DNA of 5,838 nucleotides from an uncultured Acidobacteriota bacterium (GTDB lineage: Bacteria; Acidobacteriota; Terriglobia; Terriglobales; Acidobacteriaceae): NCBI GenBank assembly GCA_903932385.1, contig CAIZGA010000446.1, forward strand, positions 1 to 5,838, written 5' to 3'. Every line of letters starts with the position of its first letter. Positions within the stretch are counted from its first letter, which is position 1. A program made the position numbers and the translations under genes. Shown here one piece after another: positions 1 through 5,838 of this stretch. The notes below the pieces were generated by a model, which was given only the letters and a program-made list of their open reading frames with translations, did not search any database and was not told where the DNA came from.

Positions 1-78
1 ACACATTGCACGTCAGCACAATGCACCAGTTGCGGCCAGACTTGCACGATGTGCGGTTCCGGCAGCGCGCACAAGTAA
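1..78 (+). CDS. Possible C-terminal end of a Cys-rich, probably metal-binding protein (partial)
   Basis: Frame 1 is open from the window edge to a TAA at 76-78 and gives 25 residues. They contain five cysteines, including two CxxC pairs (CTSC and CTMC) only three residues apart, followed by a Gly/Ser tail ending in His-Lys. Paired CxxC motifs are typical of zinc or iron-sulfur binding, so a metal-binding tail is a reasonable inference, but no family can be named from so little. About two thirds of third codon positions are G or C, as in the real genes here. The caution is that frames 2 and 3 are also open across this short stretch, and frame 3 has similar GC at third positions. The choice of frame rests mainly on the cysteine pattern. 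The start lies outside the window. Confidence 0.4.
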   Translation, partial: THCTSAQCTSCGQTCTMCGSGSAHK

Positions 79-120
79 TCCAAAACGCAATGCCAGGAAG
101 TAGGTAACTCAAGCAGCAGG

Positions 121-143
121 GCGGGGAGAAATCTCCGCCCCGC
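121..143 (+). other. GC-rich stem-loop just ahead of the ferritin-VIT gene
   Basis: GCGGGG (121-126) pairs perfectly with CCCCGC (138-143) around an 11-base loop. A competing fold pairs GGAG (125-128) with CTCC (133-136). The only Shine-Dalgarno-like run near the ATG at 147, GGGGAGA at 123-129, lies inside the structure. No T-run follows, so this is not a standard intrinsic terminator. It could be a weak terminator for the upstream gene, a leader structure, or chance in GC-rich DNA. Confidence 0.35.
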
Positions 144-146
144 TGT

Positions 147-1400
147 ATGATTACCAGCAATTTTCATCAACATGCCGCGAAAATCCACGGCAGCGATGTT
201 AAGCTTCTAACTGTGAACAGCGCTAACACTGAAGAACTCGTAAAGGCCATCTCCTCCAACTGGCAGGCGGAGATGCGCGGCTACCACACCTACACTGCGC
301 TATCGCAGCAGGAAAGCGATCCGCACCGCAAACGCACGTTGCGCCATCTGGCACTGGCGGAAAAGCATCACGCCGAGCTGTGGGCCGGTCGCATCACGGC
401 TCTGGGCGCTGCCATACCCACGTATGACGGTCCCGAAGGCGGCGACGCCGATTCCCTCGCCGCACGCATCGGCGGGCAGGACCTTGCTCTGCGTCGGTTG
501 GAACTGGAAGAGAGCCGCGACATTGCCCGCTACGGCAAACAGATTCGCGACCTGAATGATCCTGAAAGCATGGCCATCCTGAAAGAAGTGTTGGCCGACG
601 AGTCTGACCACTACATCACCCTCGGCGGCCTCATTCGCCATCATCTGCCGGCAGAGCCATGCGATCCCGAACAGGCGCAGATGGCGTTGAATGAACTGAC
701 CGCAGCGCGCGAAAAGGGCCAGCCCAAGGCGGCCAGTTGGGTGGGCGACGCAATTTACGGCGTCAATGACGGCCTTGGATCCATCTTTGGCATCGTCTCC
801 GGCGTCTCCGGCGCTACGCTGGGCAATAGCCACTTCGTGTTGATTGCCGGTCTGGCCGGCATGATTGCCAGCGCGCTTTCCATGGGTTCTGGCGCGTACC
901 TTGCCGCCAAAAGCGAACGCGAAATCTATGAAGCTGAATTCGCCCGCGAAAAAGATGCCGTCGAATACAACGAGGCTGAAGCGCGCGAGCTTCTTTCGCT
1001 CACCTATCAGGTGCGCGGCCTGACCGCAGAAGACGCCGACCACTTCGTCGGTCACATTGCCGAGAACAAAGAACGGCTGGTGGAAGAACTGGCCCGCGAG
1101 CGGCTCAACATGACTGCCGACGGTTTGCGCAAACCATGGGTATCGGCCTCTTCCGGTGCGCTTTCCACCGCCGTCGGAGCCTTCATTCCCGTGCTGCCGT
1201 TTTTCTTCATGGCAGGTCTGCCGGCCATCATCGTCGCCGCCATCATTTCACTGGCCGCACACTTTGCCGTCGGCGCAGCCAAGTCGCTCATCACCATTCG
1301 CAGCTGGTGGTCCAGCGGATTTGAAATGACCTTCGTCGGCGCCATCGAAGGCGCAGTCACCTACGCCATCGGTCTCGCCATCGGCCACATCGGGACGTAG
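147..1400 (+). CDS. MbfA-like membrane protein: ferritin-like (erythrin) domain fused to VIT1/CCC1 iron/manganese transporter
   Basis: Predicted inner-membrane metal transporter with a cytoplasmic diiron domain. Residues about 28-168 form a ferritin-like four-helix bundle. Likely ligands are E42 in helix 1, the ExxH pair E72/H75, E121 or E122 in helix 3, and the ExxH pair E152/H155. After a linker, residues about 198-417 match the VIT1/CCC1 family. The first membrane helix carries the NDGL motif (N207-D208), the second carries M246 and a GxYLAxKSERE stretch, a Glu-rich soluble segment spans about 257-320, and three further helices lie near 335-355, 358-378 and 393-415. This is the architecture of rhizobial MbfA, where the bundle senses or oxidises Fe(II) and the VIT part exports iron; that activity is inferred here. 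At 417 residues it is longer than the roughly 320-residue MbfA proteins I recall. The start is uncertain: codons 1-22 are poor in GC at third positions (about 10 of 22) and a GTG at 213 is a good alternative. It converges on the next gene. Confidence 0.88.
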   Translation: MITSNFHQHAAKIHGSDVKLLTVNSANTEELVKAISSNWQAEMRGYHTYTALSQQESDPHRKRTLRHLALAEKHHAELWAGRITALGAAIPTYDGPEGGDADSLAARIGGQDLALRRLELEESRDIARYGKQIRDLNDPESMAILKEVLADESDHYITLGGLIRHHLPAEPCDPEQAQMALNELTAAREKGQPKAASWVGDAIYGVNDGLGSIFGIVSGVSGATLGNSHFVLIAGLAGMIASALSMGSGAYLAAKSEREIYEAEFAREKDAVEYNEAEARELLSLTYQVRGLTAEDADHFVGHIAENKERLVEELARERLNMTADGLRKPWVSASSGALSTAVGAFIPVLPFFFMAGLPAIIVAAIISLAAHFAVGAAKSLITIRSWWSSGFEMTFVGAIEGAVTYAIGLAIGHIGT

Positions 1401-1409
1401 CAGCTTGCA

Positions 1410-2474
1410 TCACAACTCAACGCTGGTGGAATCCGGTGGCGATAGCGGCCCTGACAGCACGCCCACCGGTTCCAGCGGCGCAGCGTCATCCGGCGGCAGC
1501 GGCGGCTGGAATGCCTTGCGGTAGCAAATCAACACGACTATCCATACGGCATAGATGATGCCACACATGAAAAACATCAGGCGCATCATTGCAACGAAGG
1601 AAAACGCCTGTCCTGCACCGGCGTTCCAGAGATTGACCAACGCGGGCATCCTCGCCATGGTGGATGGTGCCAGCGAGTAGGTAAACATCAGGCAGATGCT
1701 GAATGCCAACAGGATGATTTTCGTCCACCATGCCCAGGGCTTCAACTTCCACAGGCCGATACCCAAGGCCGTCTCCAAGGCTGCAAAGAGCAGGTAATAC
1801 GCCGCCTTGCCAGCGCCGTAAATCGGCCATGTAATGACGAAGGCATACTTCATGGTGAACACGAACACAAACAGTTCCGCTGCGCCTATCAGGCTGAAGA
1901 TTGAAAGCACACTGATCCAAAGCGGCCGCTGGCCGGGCGTTATACCGACACCACTGGCATCGCCAAAGGCCGCGCGCGTGGAACGCAGATTGAAATAAAC
2001 CAGCCACCAGATTCCAATCAACGTGATGAGTCCATAGACAAAGAGCGCGATTGAAAACATCACCACCATAACGGTGCGTGTCGCCTGCGGATTCTCTCCC
2101 GGAATGGGCATTTTGGCGGCGGCAAACATAACAGCGATACACAAAATAAATGCGAATGCACCAAAGATTGCCTTCAACCCGCCGAGTATCAGCACCGAGT
2201 AACGCGACCACTGCTTCATGCGGAAGAGGCCAACACTGGTGGCGATGCCCCATGCCGCCATGCCAACCAGCACCACTGCAAAAACCAGCATGATGCCCAG
2301 CGTCTGTGCCGGGGAGGCAGCCTGTGCGCCGGCATACGGATTCACTCGACCGGAACTCGCCTGACTGTAGGCCGCCAGGCCAGCCAGCGCCATAAAGGCC
2401 GCTCCCAGCAGCTGCAGCAGAGAAAGAACGATAAGGATGACGGCAGAGAACACTACTCCGGCAGGCCGCTTCAT
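1410..2474 (-). CDS. Hypothetical polytopic membrane protein made of two similar four-helix halves
   Basis: I do not recognise a named family. The product is 354 residues and very hydrophobic. About eight membrane segments lie near residues 7-35, 57-84, 91-118, 134-161, 185-208, 222-242, 250-268 and 294-318, followed by a soluble Pro/Asp-rich C-terminal tail (about 323-354). The halves resemble each other: each begins with Arg-Pro (3-4 and 183-184), the GLFRMKQWSRYSVLIL stretch at 82-97 parallels IGLWKLKPWAWWTKIIL at 239-255, and each ends in a basic xxRxAF exit (164-170 and 317-322). No catalytic motif or signal-peptidase site is visible. The start at 2474 is chosen because AGGAG sits seven bases upstream; an in-frame ATG at 2510 would add 12 residues without a ribosome site. 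The gene is convergent with the ferritin-VIT gene (nine-base gap) and divergent from lon, so it is probably transcribed alone. Confidence 0.85.
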   Translation of the reverse strand: MKRPAGVVFSAVILIVLSLLQLLGAAFMALAGLAAYSQASSGRVNPYAGAQAASPAQTLGIMLVFAVVLVGMAAWGIATSVGLFRMKQWSRYSVLILGGLKAIFGAFAFILCIAVMFAAAKMPIPGENPQATRTVMVVMFSIALFVYGLITLIGIWWLVYFNLRSTRAAFGDASGVGITPGQRPLWISVLSIFSLIGAAELFVFVFTMKYAFVITWPIYGAGKAAYYLLFAALETALGIGLWKLKPWAWWTKIILLAFSICLMFTYSLAPSTMARMPALVNLWNAGAGQAFSFVAMMRLMFFMCGIIYAVWIVVLICYRKAFQPPLPPDDAAPLEPVGVLSGPLSPPDSTSVEL

Positions 2475-2481
2475 GGCGAAT

Positions 2482-2486
2482 CTCCT
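2482..2486 (-). promoter_or_regulatory. Ribosome binding site that fixes the start of the membrane-protein gene
   Basis: Read on the minus strand this is AGGAG, seven bases before the ATG whose first base is 2474. The spacing and match are close to ideal. The longer candidate start at 2510 has nothing comparable, so the shorter protein is preferred. Confidence 0.8.
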
Positions 2487-2523
2487 GATTGCAAGGGGAT
2501 GCGTGTGCACTCACAGTCTAGTG

Positions 2524-2539
2524 TGGAATTGCCGTTCCA
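2524..2539. promoter_or_regulatory. 16-base dyad, candidate operator of the membrane-protein gene
   Basis: TGGAA and TTCCA arms are separated by six bases, giving a perfect 5-base inverted repeat. The dyad lies 50 bases upstream of the minus-strand start at 2474. If the candidate promoter at 2546-2574 is real, the dyad falls at about the transcription start. The regulator is unknown, and a 5-base arm can occur by chance. Confidence 0.3.
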
Positions 2540-2543
2540 GAGG

Positions 2544-2574
2544 AAAAAATTGGCGGCGCAGCAGGGTCTGCCAA
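2544..2574 (-). promoter_or_regulatory. Minus-strand promoter-like or attenuator-like element upstream of the membrane-protein gene
   Basis: There are two readings. As a promoter, TTGGCA (2574-2569, five of six to TTGACA) is followed after 17 bases by a weak -10, AATTTT (2551-2546). As a terminator, TTGGC (2574-2570) pairs with GCCAA (2554-2550), with possible GCAG/CTGC pairing inside, and six T residues (2549-2544) follow directly. In the second case it would sit in the leader of the minus-strand gene or stop transcripts coming from the lon side. The sequence alone does not decide. Confidence 0.3.
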
Positions 2575-2752
2575 CAATCTCAAGCTTGCTATCGTAAAGC
2601 CCATAAAAGGACTTGATTCTGCTTGATGGACTCCAGCGTTCGCCTCAAAGTGGGTCCAAGTTGTAGTGGCGGGAAATTGTGCCGATGAAGCCAGAGTGTG
2701 GCCTATGAAGACTGAACAACTGCTCCCTATGGGCGCAAACCGGGATGGAAAT

Positions 2753-2788
2753 GGCCGATTTGGCGGAACTAAAGGCCGGTTTTTGGCG
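2753..2788. repeat. Imperfect direct repeat pair with 21-base spacing
   Basis: GGCCGATTTGGCG (2753-2765) and GGCCGGTTTTTGGCG (2774-2788) share the GGCCG and GGCG ends and differ in the length of the T-rich centre. Their starts are 21 bases apart, two turns of B-DNA, and each contains a small GCC/GGC dyad. Tandem protein-binding sites are possible; chance is not excluded. Confidence 0.35.
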
Positions 2789-2810
2789 TTCTACCGTCTA
2801 AGGGAGTGAG

Positions 2811-2846
2811 TGGAACCATGGTCCAGCAATGCTTCCAGGCCTGGAA
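2811..2846. promoter_or_regulatory. Two adjacent palindromes upstream of lon, candidate operators
   Basis: TTCCAGGCCTGGAA (2833-2846) is a perfect 14-base palindrome. Just before it, TGGAACCATGGTCCA (2811-2825) is palindromic apart from one extra A. Their centres are about 21 bases apart, so both would face the same side of the helix. The TGGAA at 2811-2815 can also pair with TTCCA at 2833-2837, so an RNA fold is possible. They lie about 130-170 bases upstream of the lon start, and the TGGAA/TTCCA arms recur in the dyad at 2524-2539. Confidence 0.4.
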
Positions 2847-2941
2847 AGAAGAATTAAGCCATCTAAAATGAGCGAGATAGAGGATTATTCACAAGATTAT
2901 GCATCTCTTGCCAGAGTTGCTACATCTTATAGATGGAAATC

Positions 2942-2950
2942 TGATATAAA
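2942..2950 (+). promoter_or_regulatory. Candidate extended -10 promoter of lon
   Basis: TGATATAAA matches the extended -10 form (TGn followed by TATAAA, five of six to TATAAT). No good -35 lies at the right distance: the nearest TTGCTA (2917-2922) leaves a spacer of 22 bases. Extended -10 promoters tolerate a weak -35. Transcription would start near 2957, giving a leader of about 23 bases that contains the ribosome site. No heat-shock sigma or CIRCE-type signature is evident. Confidence 0.35.
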
Positions 2951-2967
2951 CTCACTCATAGTTGGCG

Positions 2968-2973
2968 AAAGGG
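2968..2973 (+). promoter_or_regulatory. lon: Ribosome binding site of lon
   Basis: AAAGGG lies six bases before the ATG at 2980 and selects it over the in-frame TTG at 2962 and ATG at 2974, both of which lie too close to or upstream of this site. Confidence 0.7.
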
Positions 2974-2979
2974 ATGTAC

Positions 2980-5430
2980 ATGGCAGACGAATTTATCAGT
3001 ATTCTGCAGACCAAGTCCGATGACTCCAAGAACCGCGCCTCGCAGCGTAATGCCGCGTTGCCGGTGCTTCCGGTTCGGGACACGGTGCTGTTTCCCCATG
3101 CGGTGCTGCCACTGACCGTGGGTCGGGAAAGTTCCATCCAGCTGATTCAGTCACTGGGCGAGGACAAGTCCATCATCGTGGTGGCGCAGCGCGAGGCGCG
3201 TCTGGATACGCCGGAGCCGACGGATTTGCACGCCTATGGCACACGGGCCACCATCCACAAAGTGGTGAAGATGCCCAACCAGAGCCTGTTCGTCTTTACC
3301 GAGGGCATGGAGCGTGTGCGTCTGGGCGAGTTCACGCAGTTGCAGCCGTACATGATGGCGGTACCCGAGGCCATTCCCGAAGATGCACTGGAGCGCACGC
3401 CGGAAACGGAAGCATTGCAGCGGTTTGTGCTGTCTCAGTTCCAGCAGATTGTGACTGCGTCGCCGACGTTGAGCGACGAGTTGCAGACCATTGCGCTGAA
3501 CATTGAAGAGCCGGGTCGGCTGGTGGATTTTATTGCTTCGCAGCTTCCCTTCCTCTCTACTGCAGACAAGCAGGAGATGCTGGAGACGCCGGACATTGCG
3601 GCGCGCCTGGAGCGCATCAACAAGCACATGGCCAAGGAACTTGAAGTGCAGCAACTGCGCAACAAGATCCAGAACGAAGTGCAGGATGCGGTGCAGCAGT
3701 CGCAGCGCGATTACTACCTGCGCGAGCAGATGAAGGCCATCCAGAAAGAACTGGGCGAGCTGGACGAGAACCAGAAAGAAGTGGATGAGCTGCGCAAGAA
3801 GATTGAAGCCGCCGGCCTGCCGGAGAACGTTCGCAAGGAAGCGGATCGCGAACTTTCGAGGCTGGCACGGATGTCTCCCATGGCAGCCGACTACTCGCTG
3901 ACGCGCAACTACATTGAATGGCTGGCGACATTGCCATGGACGAAATCCTCCGGCGTGGAAACCGATATTGCACAGGCGCGCGAGATTCTGGATGCCGATC
4001 ACTACGACCTGAAGAAGGTGAAGGACCGCATCCTGGATTACCTGAGCGTACGCAAGCTGAAGCCGACAATGAAGGGACCTATTCTCTGCTTTGTTGGGCC
4101 TCCGGGCGTGGGTAAAACCAGCCTGGGCCGCAGCATTGCGCGTTCGCTGGGACGCAAGTTCTCGCGCATCTCGCTGGGCGGCATGCATGACGAAGCGGAA
4201 ATTCGCGGACACCGGCGCACATACATCGGCGCCATGCCCGGCCAGATTATCCAGAGCCTGAAGCGGGTGGAAACCAACGACCCGGTCTTCATGCTGGATG
4301 AAATCGACAAGCTGGGACGTGATTTCCGCGGCGATCCGGCCTCTGCGTTGCTGGAAACGCTGGACCCGGAACAGAACTCGACCTTCCGCGATAACTATCT
4401 TGACGTGCCGTTCGATTTGTCGAAGGTGTTGTTCATCTGCACGGCCAACCAGTTGGATACGATTCCTGCGCCGTTGCTGGATCGCATGGAAATCATCGAC
4501 CTGACCGGTTACACCGAGGAAGAAAAGGTGCACATTGCCAACCGCTATTTGATTCCGCGGCAGATGAAGGAAAACGGAATCGAAGAAGCCGAAGATGTGA
4601 AGCTGCTGGAGTTCCCCGAGGAGAGTGTGCGTTACATTGTGCGCCACTACACGCGTGAAGCCGGCGTGCGCAAACTGGAGCAGTTGATTGGCACAGTTTG
4701 CCGCAAGAAGGCGCGGCGCGTGGTTGAAGGTGACAATACACTGCTGACGGTGACGCCGGAAGTCATTCAGGAATTTCTGGGCGGCATCAAGGTGCGGGTG
4801 GAAAAAGAAATTGCCGAACGCACCAAGCGGCCGGGCGTTGCAGTGGGTCTGGCGTGGACACCTGTAGGCGGCGACATTCTCTTCATCGAAGCCAATCGCA
4901 TGAAGGGCAAAGGTTCCTTCACCATCACCGGGCAGGTGGGCGATGTAATGAAGGAATCCATGCAGGCCGCGTTGACCTGGGTACGTTCGAATGCAGCTCG
5001 CTTCGGGCTGGATGAGGACATCACCAAGGACTATGACCTGCACCTGCATGTACCGGCAGGCGCCATACCGAAGGACGGCCCATCGGCGGGCATCACCATG
5101 GCCACGGCGATTATTTCGCTGCTGACCAATACGCCGGTGCATCCGCTGACGGCGATGACCGGAGAAATTACGCTCAGCGGCAACGTGCTGCCGGTGGGTG
5201 GCATCAAGGAGAAGTTCCTCGCGGCGAAACGCGCCGGAGTCAGGGACATCATCCTGCCGACCGAATGCCGGCAACAGGTGGAAGAAGACCTGACACCCGA
5301 GCAGACCGAAGGCGTGATGCTGCATTATGCCGAGCACATGGAGGACGTGATTGCGGTGGCGCTGCCGAAACTGACAGCGCTTCCGCCGGCCGCTGCCAAG
5401 GCAAAATCCGCCGGCGCATACACGCACTGA
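2980..5430 (+). CDS. lon: ATP-dependent serine protease Lon (La), EC 3.4.21.53
   Basis: Cytoplasmic AAA+ protease that unfolds and degrades damaged and short-lived regulatory proteins as a homohexamer. The 816 residues (E. coli Lon has 784) are complete. The N-terminal LON substrate domain spans about 26-208, starting at [14 protein letters not shown] helical, charged coiled segment spans about 215-290. The AAA+ module has Walker A GPPGVGKT (373-380, K379), Walker B VFMLDE (436-441), sensor-1 N490, a likely arginine finger in LLDRME (R502), and a sensor-2 Arg in GVRKLE (R564). The proteolytic domain (about 610-795) carries the catalytic Ser in PKDGPSAG (S702) and Lys in GGIKEK (K743). An Ala/Lys-rich tail follows. 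The start at 2980 is chosen by the ribosome site and the usual short lead-in before the LON domain. The gene is intact, and moaD follows after 16 bases, probably in the same transcript. Confidence 0.98.
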   Translation: MADEFISILQTKSDDSKNRASQRNAALPVLPVRDTVLFPHAVLPLTVGRESSIQLIQSLGEDKSIIVVAQREARLDTPEPTDLHAYGTRATIHKVVKMPNQSLFVFTEGMERVRLGEFTQLQPYMMAVPEAIPEDALERTPETEALQRFVLSQFQQIVTASPTLSDELQTIALNIEEPGRLVDFIASQLPFLSTADKQEMLETPDIAARLERINKHMAKELEVQQLRNKIQNEVQDAVQQSQRDYYLREQMKAIQKELGELDENQKEVDELRKKIEAAGLPENVRKEADRELSRLARMSPMAADYSLTRNYIEWLATLPWTKSSGVETDIAQAREILDADHYDLKKVKDRILDYLSVRKLKPTMKGPILCFVGPPGVGKTSLGRSIARSLGRKFSRISLGGMHDEAEIRGHRRTYIGAMPGQIIQSLKRVETNDPVFMLDEIDKLGRDFRGDPASALLETLDPEQNSTFRDNYLDVPFDLSKVLFICTANQLDTIPAPLLDRMEIIDLTGYTEEEKVHIANRYLIPRQMKENGIEEAEDVKLLEFPEESVRYIVRHYTREAGVRKLEQLIGTVCRKKARRVVEGDNTLLTVTPEVIQEFLGGIKVRVEKEIAERTKRPGVAVGLAWTPVGGDILFIEANRMKGKGSFTITGQVGDVMKESMQAALTWVRSNAARFGLDEDITKDYDLHLHVPAGAIPKDGPSAGITMATAIISLLTNTPVHPLTAMTGEITLSGNVLPVGGIKEKFLAAKRAGVRDIILPTECRQQVEEDLTPEQTEGVMLHYAEHMEDVIAVALPKLTALPPAAAKAKSAGAYTH

Positions 5431-5446
5431 GAACCTGCAGTGCAGT

Positions 5447-5719
5447 ATGCTGAAGCGGATGAAGCTGCGCATACTTTATTTCGGATTGCTGAAGGACCTG
5501 ATGGGCAGTGAAGGCGTGCCGCTGGAAAGCGAATCGCTGGATCTGCCCTCGTCTTTTAAGGTGGCTGACTTGCTACAGCATCTGCGGACGCGACGCAATA
5601 CGGATACAGAGGTGTGGGATTCGCTCGCGGTTGCCGTCAATCATCACTATGCGGAGGCGTCGCTGGAGTTGCACGATGGCGATGAAGTCGCGCTGCTGCC
5701 GCCGGTGAGTGGCGGATAA
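5447..5719 (+). CDS. moaD: MoaD/ThiS-family sulfur carrier, probable molybdopterin synthase small subunit
   Basis: Small beta-grasp (ubiquitin-fold) protein of 90 residues. In molybdenum cofactor synthesis the C-terminal Gly is adenylylated, converted to a thiocarboxylate and, with MoaE, donates sulfur to make molybdopterin. The sequence shows a first strand KLRILYFGLLKDLMG (6-20) typical of MoaD, a helix around 38-48 (KVADLLQHLRT), the LAVAVNHHYAE strand region (60-70), and the closing LHDGDEVALLPPVSGG (75-90) with the required terminal Gly-Gly. MoaD is favoured over ThiS by the YFGLLKD start and the LLPPVSGG end. A start at 5459 would give 86 residues and places the first strand at the N-terminus, as is usual for the family; neither start has a strong ribosome site. 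The gene follows lon by 16 bases. No moaE or other moa gene is in the window, so a role as another sulfur carrier or protein modifier is not excluded. Confidence 0.87.
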   Translation: MLKRMKLRILYFGLLKDLMGSEGVPLESESLDLPSSFKVADLLQHLRTRRNTDTEVWDSLAVAVNHHYAEASLELHDGDEVALLPPVSGG

Positions 5720-5753
5720 TTTTTCTTGGGCTTGCGATTTGCATCCCGCCGCG

Positions 5754-5783
5754 TTGACCCGAAAGCCCTTTAGCCGATATACT
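5754..5783 (+). promoter_or_regulatory. Sigma70-type promoter of the tRNA-Gly gene
   Basis: TTGACC (5754-5759, five of six to consensus) and TATACT (5778-5783, five of six) are separated by 18 bases. Transcription would start near 5790, only a few bases before the mature 5' end of the tRNA at 5796, as is common for tRNA genes. It is the best-matching promoter in the window, and it implies the tRNA does not depend on read-through from lon-moaD. Confidence 0.75.
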
Positions 5784-5795
5784 TCAATCTGCTGA

Positions 5796-5838
5796 GCGGG
5801 AGTAGCTCAGTGGTAGAGTGCTTCCTTGCCAAGGAAGA
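5796..5838 (+). tRNA. tRNA-Gly, anticodon GCC (5' part, cut by the window edge)
   Basis: The first 43 bases of a tRNA are present. They include the acceptor 5' strand GCGGGAG (5796-5802), a D-arm with the AGCTCAGTGGTAGAGT signature, and an anticodon stem CTTCC/GGAAG closing the loop TTGCCAA. The loop places anticodon GCC at 5828-5830, which reads GGC and GGT glycine codons. The variable loop, T-arm and acceptor 3' strand lie beyond the window. Confidence 0.95.

Larger units (their letters stand above)
2475..2979. other. Divergent intergenic region between the membrane-protein gene and lon
   Basis: About 505 bases with no convincing gene. The lon-proximal part (about 2850-2960) is clearly AT-richer than the flanking genes and likely contains the lon promoter. 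The half near the membrane-protein gene holds a hairpin/T-run or promoter-like element and a 16-base dyad. The middle holds a pair of direct repeats and two adjacent palindromes. Three overlapping plus-strand mini-ORFs occur (2705-2809, 2806-2871, 2868-3023), but they have weak ribosome sites and poor codon use, so I treat them as probable chance ORFs. I see no CIRCE element (the HrcA site common at heat-shock genes), no tRNA and no riboswitch that I recognise. Confidence 0.7.

Noticed and set aside
198..211. Possible Irr/ICE-like half-site (TTAGAA on the minus strand) near the ferritin-VIT start
   Set aside because: Only one half-site matches, the symmetry is 8 of 14, and Irr regulation is known from alphaproteobacteria, which this window does not suggest.
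300..1055. Minus-strand open frame of 251 codons inside the ferritin-VIT gene
   Set aside because: It is a codon-bias shadow of the real gene and shows no recognisable motif.
1401..1409. Bidirectional terminator between the convergent genes
   Set aside because: The gap is only nine bases, and I find no stem with a T-run on either strand around it.
1486..2514. Second minus-strand frame of 342 codons overlapping the membrane-protein gene
   Set aside because: It has Cys/His/Arg-rich low-plausibility protein sequence, while the competing frame gives clean membrane helices and has a well-placed AGGAG.
2705..2809. 34-codon ORF as a small protein gene
   Set aside because: It has no clear ribosome site, no motif and no supporting context.
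3151..5472. Very long open frame (773 codons) antisense to lon
   Set aside because: It is the mirror of a high-GC third-position gene. Its translation is rich in His, Arg, Gln and Leu, shows no domain, and the opposite strand encodes an unmistakable Lon.
5720..5753. Intrinsic terminator after moaD
   Set aside because: A weak GGG/CCC and TGC/GCA hairpin can be drawn at about 5728-5748, but the T-rich stretch lies before it rather than after it.

Overview
The window looks like ordinary chromosomal DNA from a moderately GC-rich bacterium. Third codon positions in the genes are mostly G or C, while the spacer in front of lon is distinctly AT-richer. Nothing points to a phage, plasmid or transposon. 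The mixture of a ferritin-like/VIT1 fusion, a Lon of 816 residues and a Pro/Ala-rich hypothetical membrane protein reminds me of soil Acidobacteriota (Terriglobia). That is inference from general resemblance, not a demonstrated assignment.

Layout. Positions 1-78 carry what may be the last 25 codons of a Cys-rich protein. A GC-only hairpin (121-143) follows, and then a plus-strand gene to 1400 encoding an MbfA-like membrane protein: an N-terminal ferritin-like diiron domain fused to a C-terminal VIT1/CCC1 metal transporter. Nine bases further on, a convergent minus-strand gene (1410-2474) encodes an unrecognised eight-helix membrane protein that appears to be an internal duplication of a four-helix unit. 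A divergent intergenic stretch of about 500 bases (2475-2979) holds several dyad symmetries and repeats, plus candidate promoters for both flanking genes.

The largest gene is lon (2980-5430), a complete ATP-dependent serine protease with an intact AAA+ module and Ser-Lys dyad. A small MoaD/ThiS-type beta-grasp protein ending in Gly-Gly follows 16 bases later and is probably co-transcribed. The window ends inside a tRNA-Gly(GCC) gene that has its own sigma70-type promoter.

How the genes relate. Lon (protein quality control), MoaD (sulfur carrier for molybdopterin) and the ferritin-VIT protein (iron/manganese handling) are housekeeping or stress functions with no obvious shared pathway. I do not see a clear undescribed multi-gene system. 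The points most worth checking are the symmetric elements upstream of lon, the duplicated membrane protein, the lon-moaD pairing without moaE, and the uncertain start of the ferritin-VIT gene.
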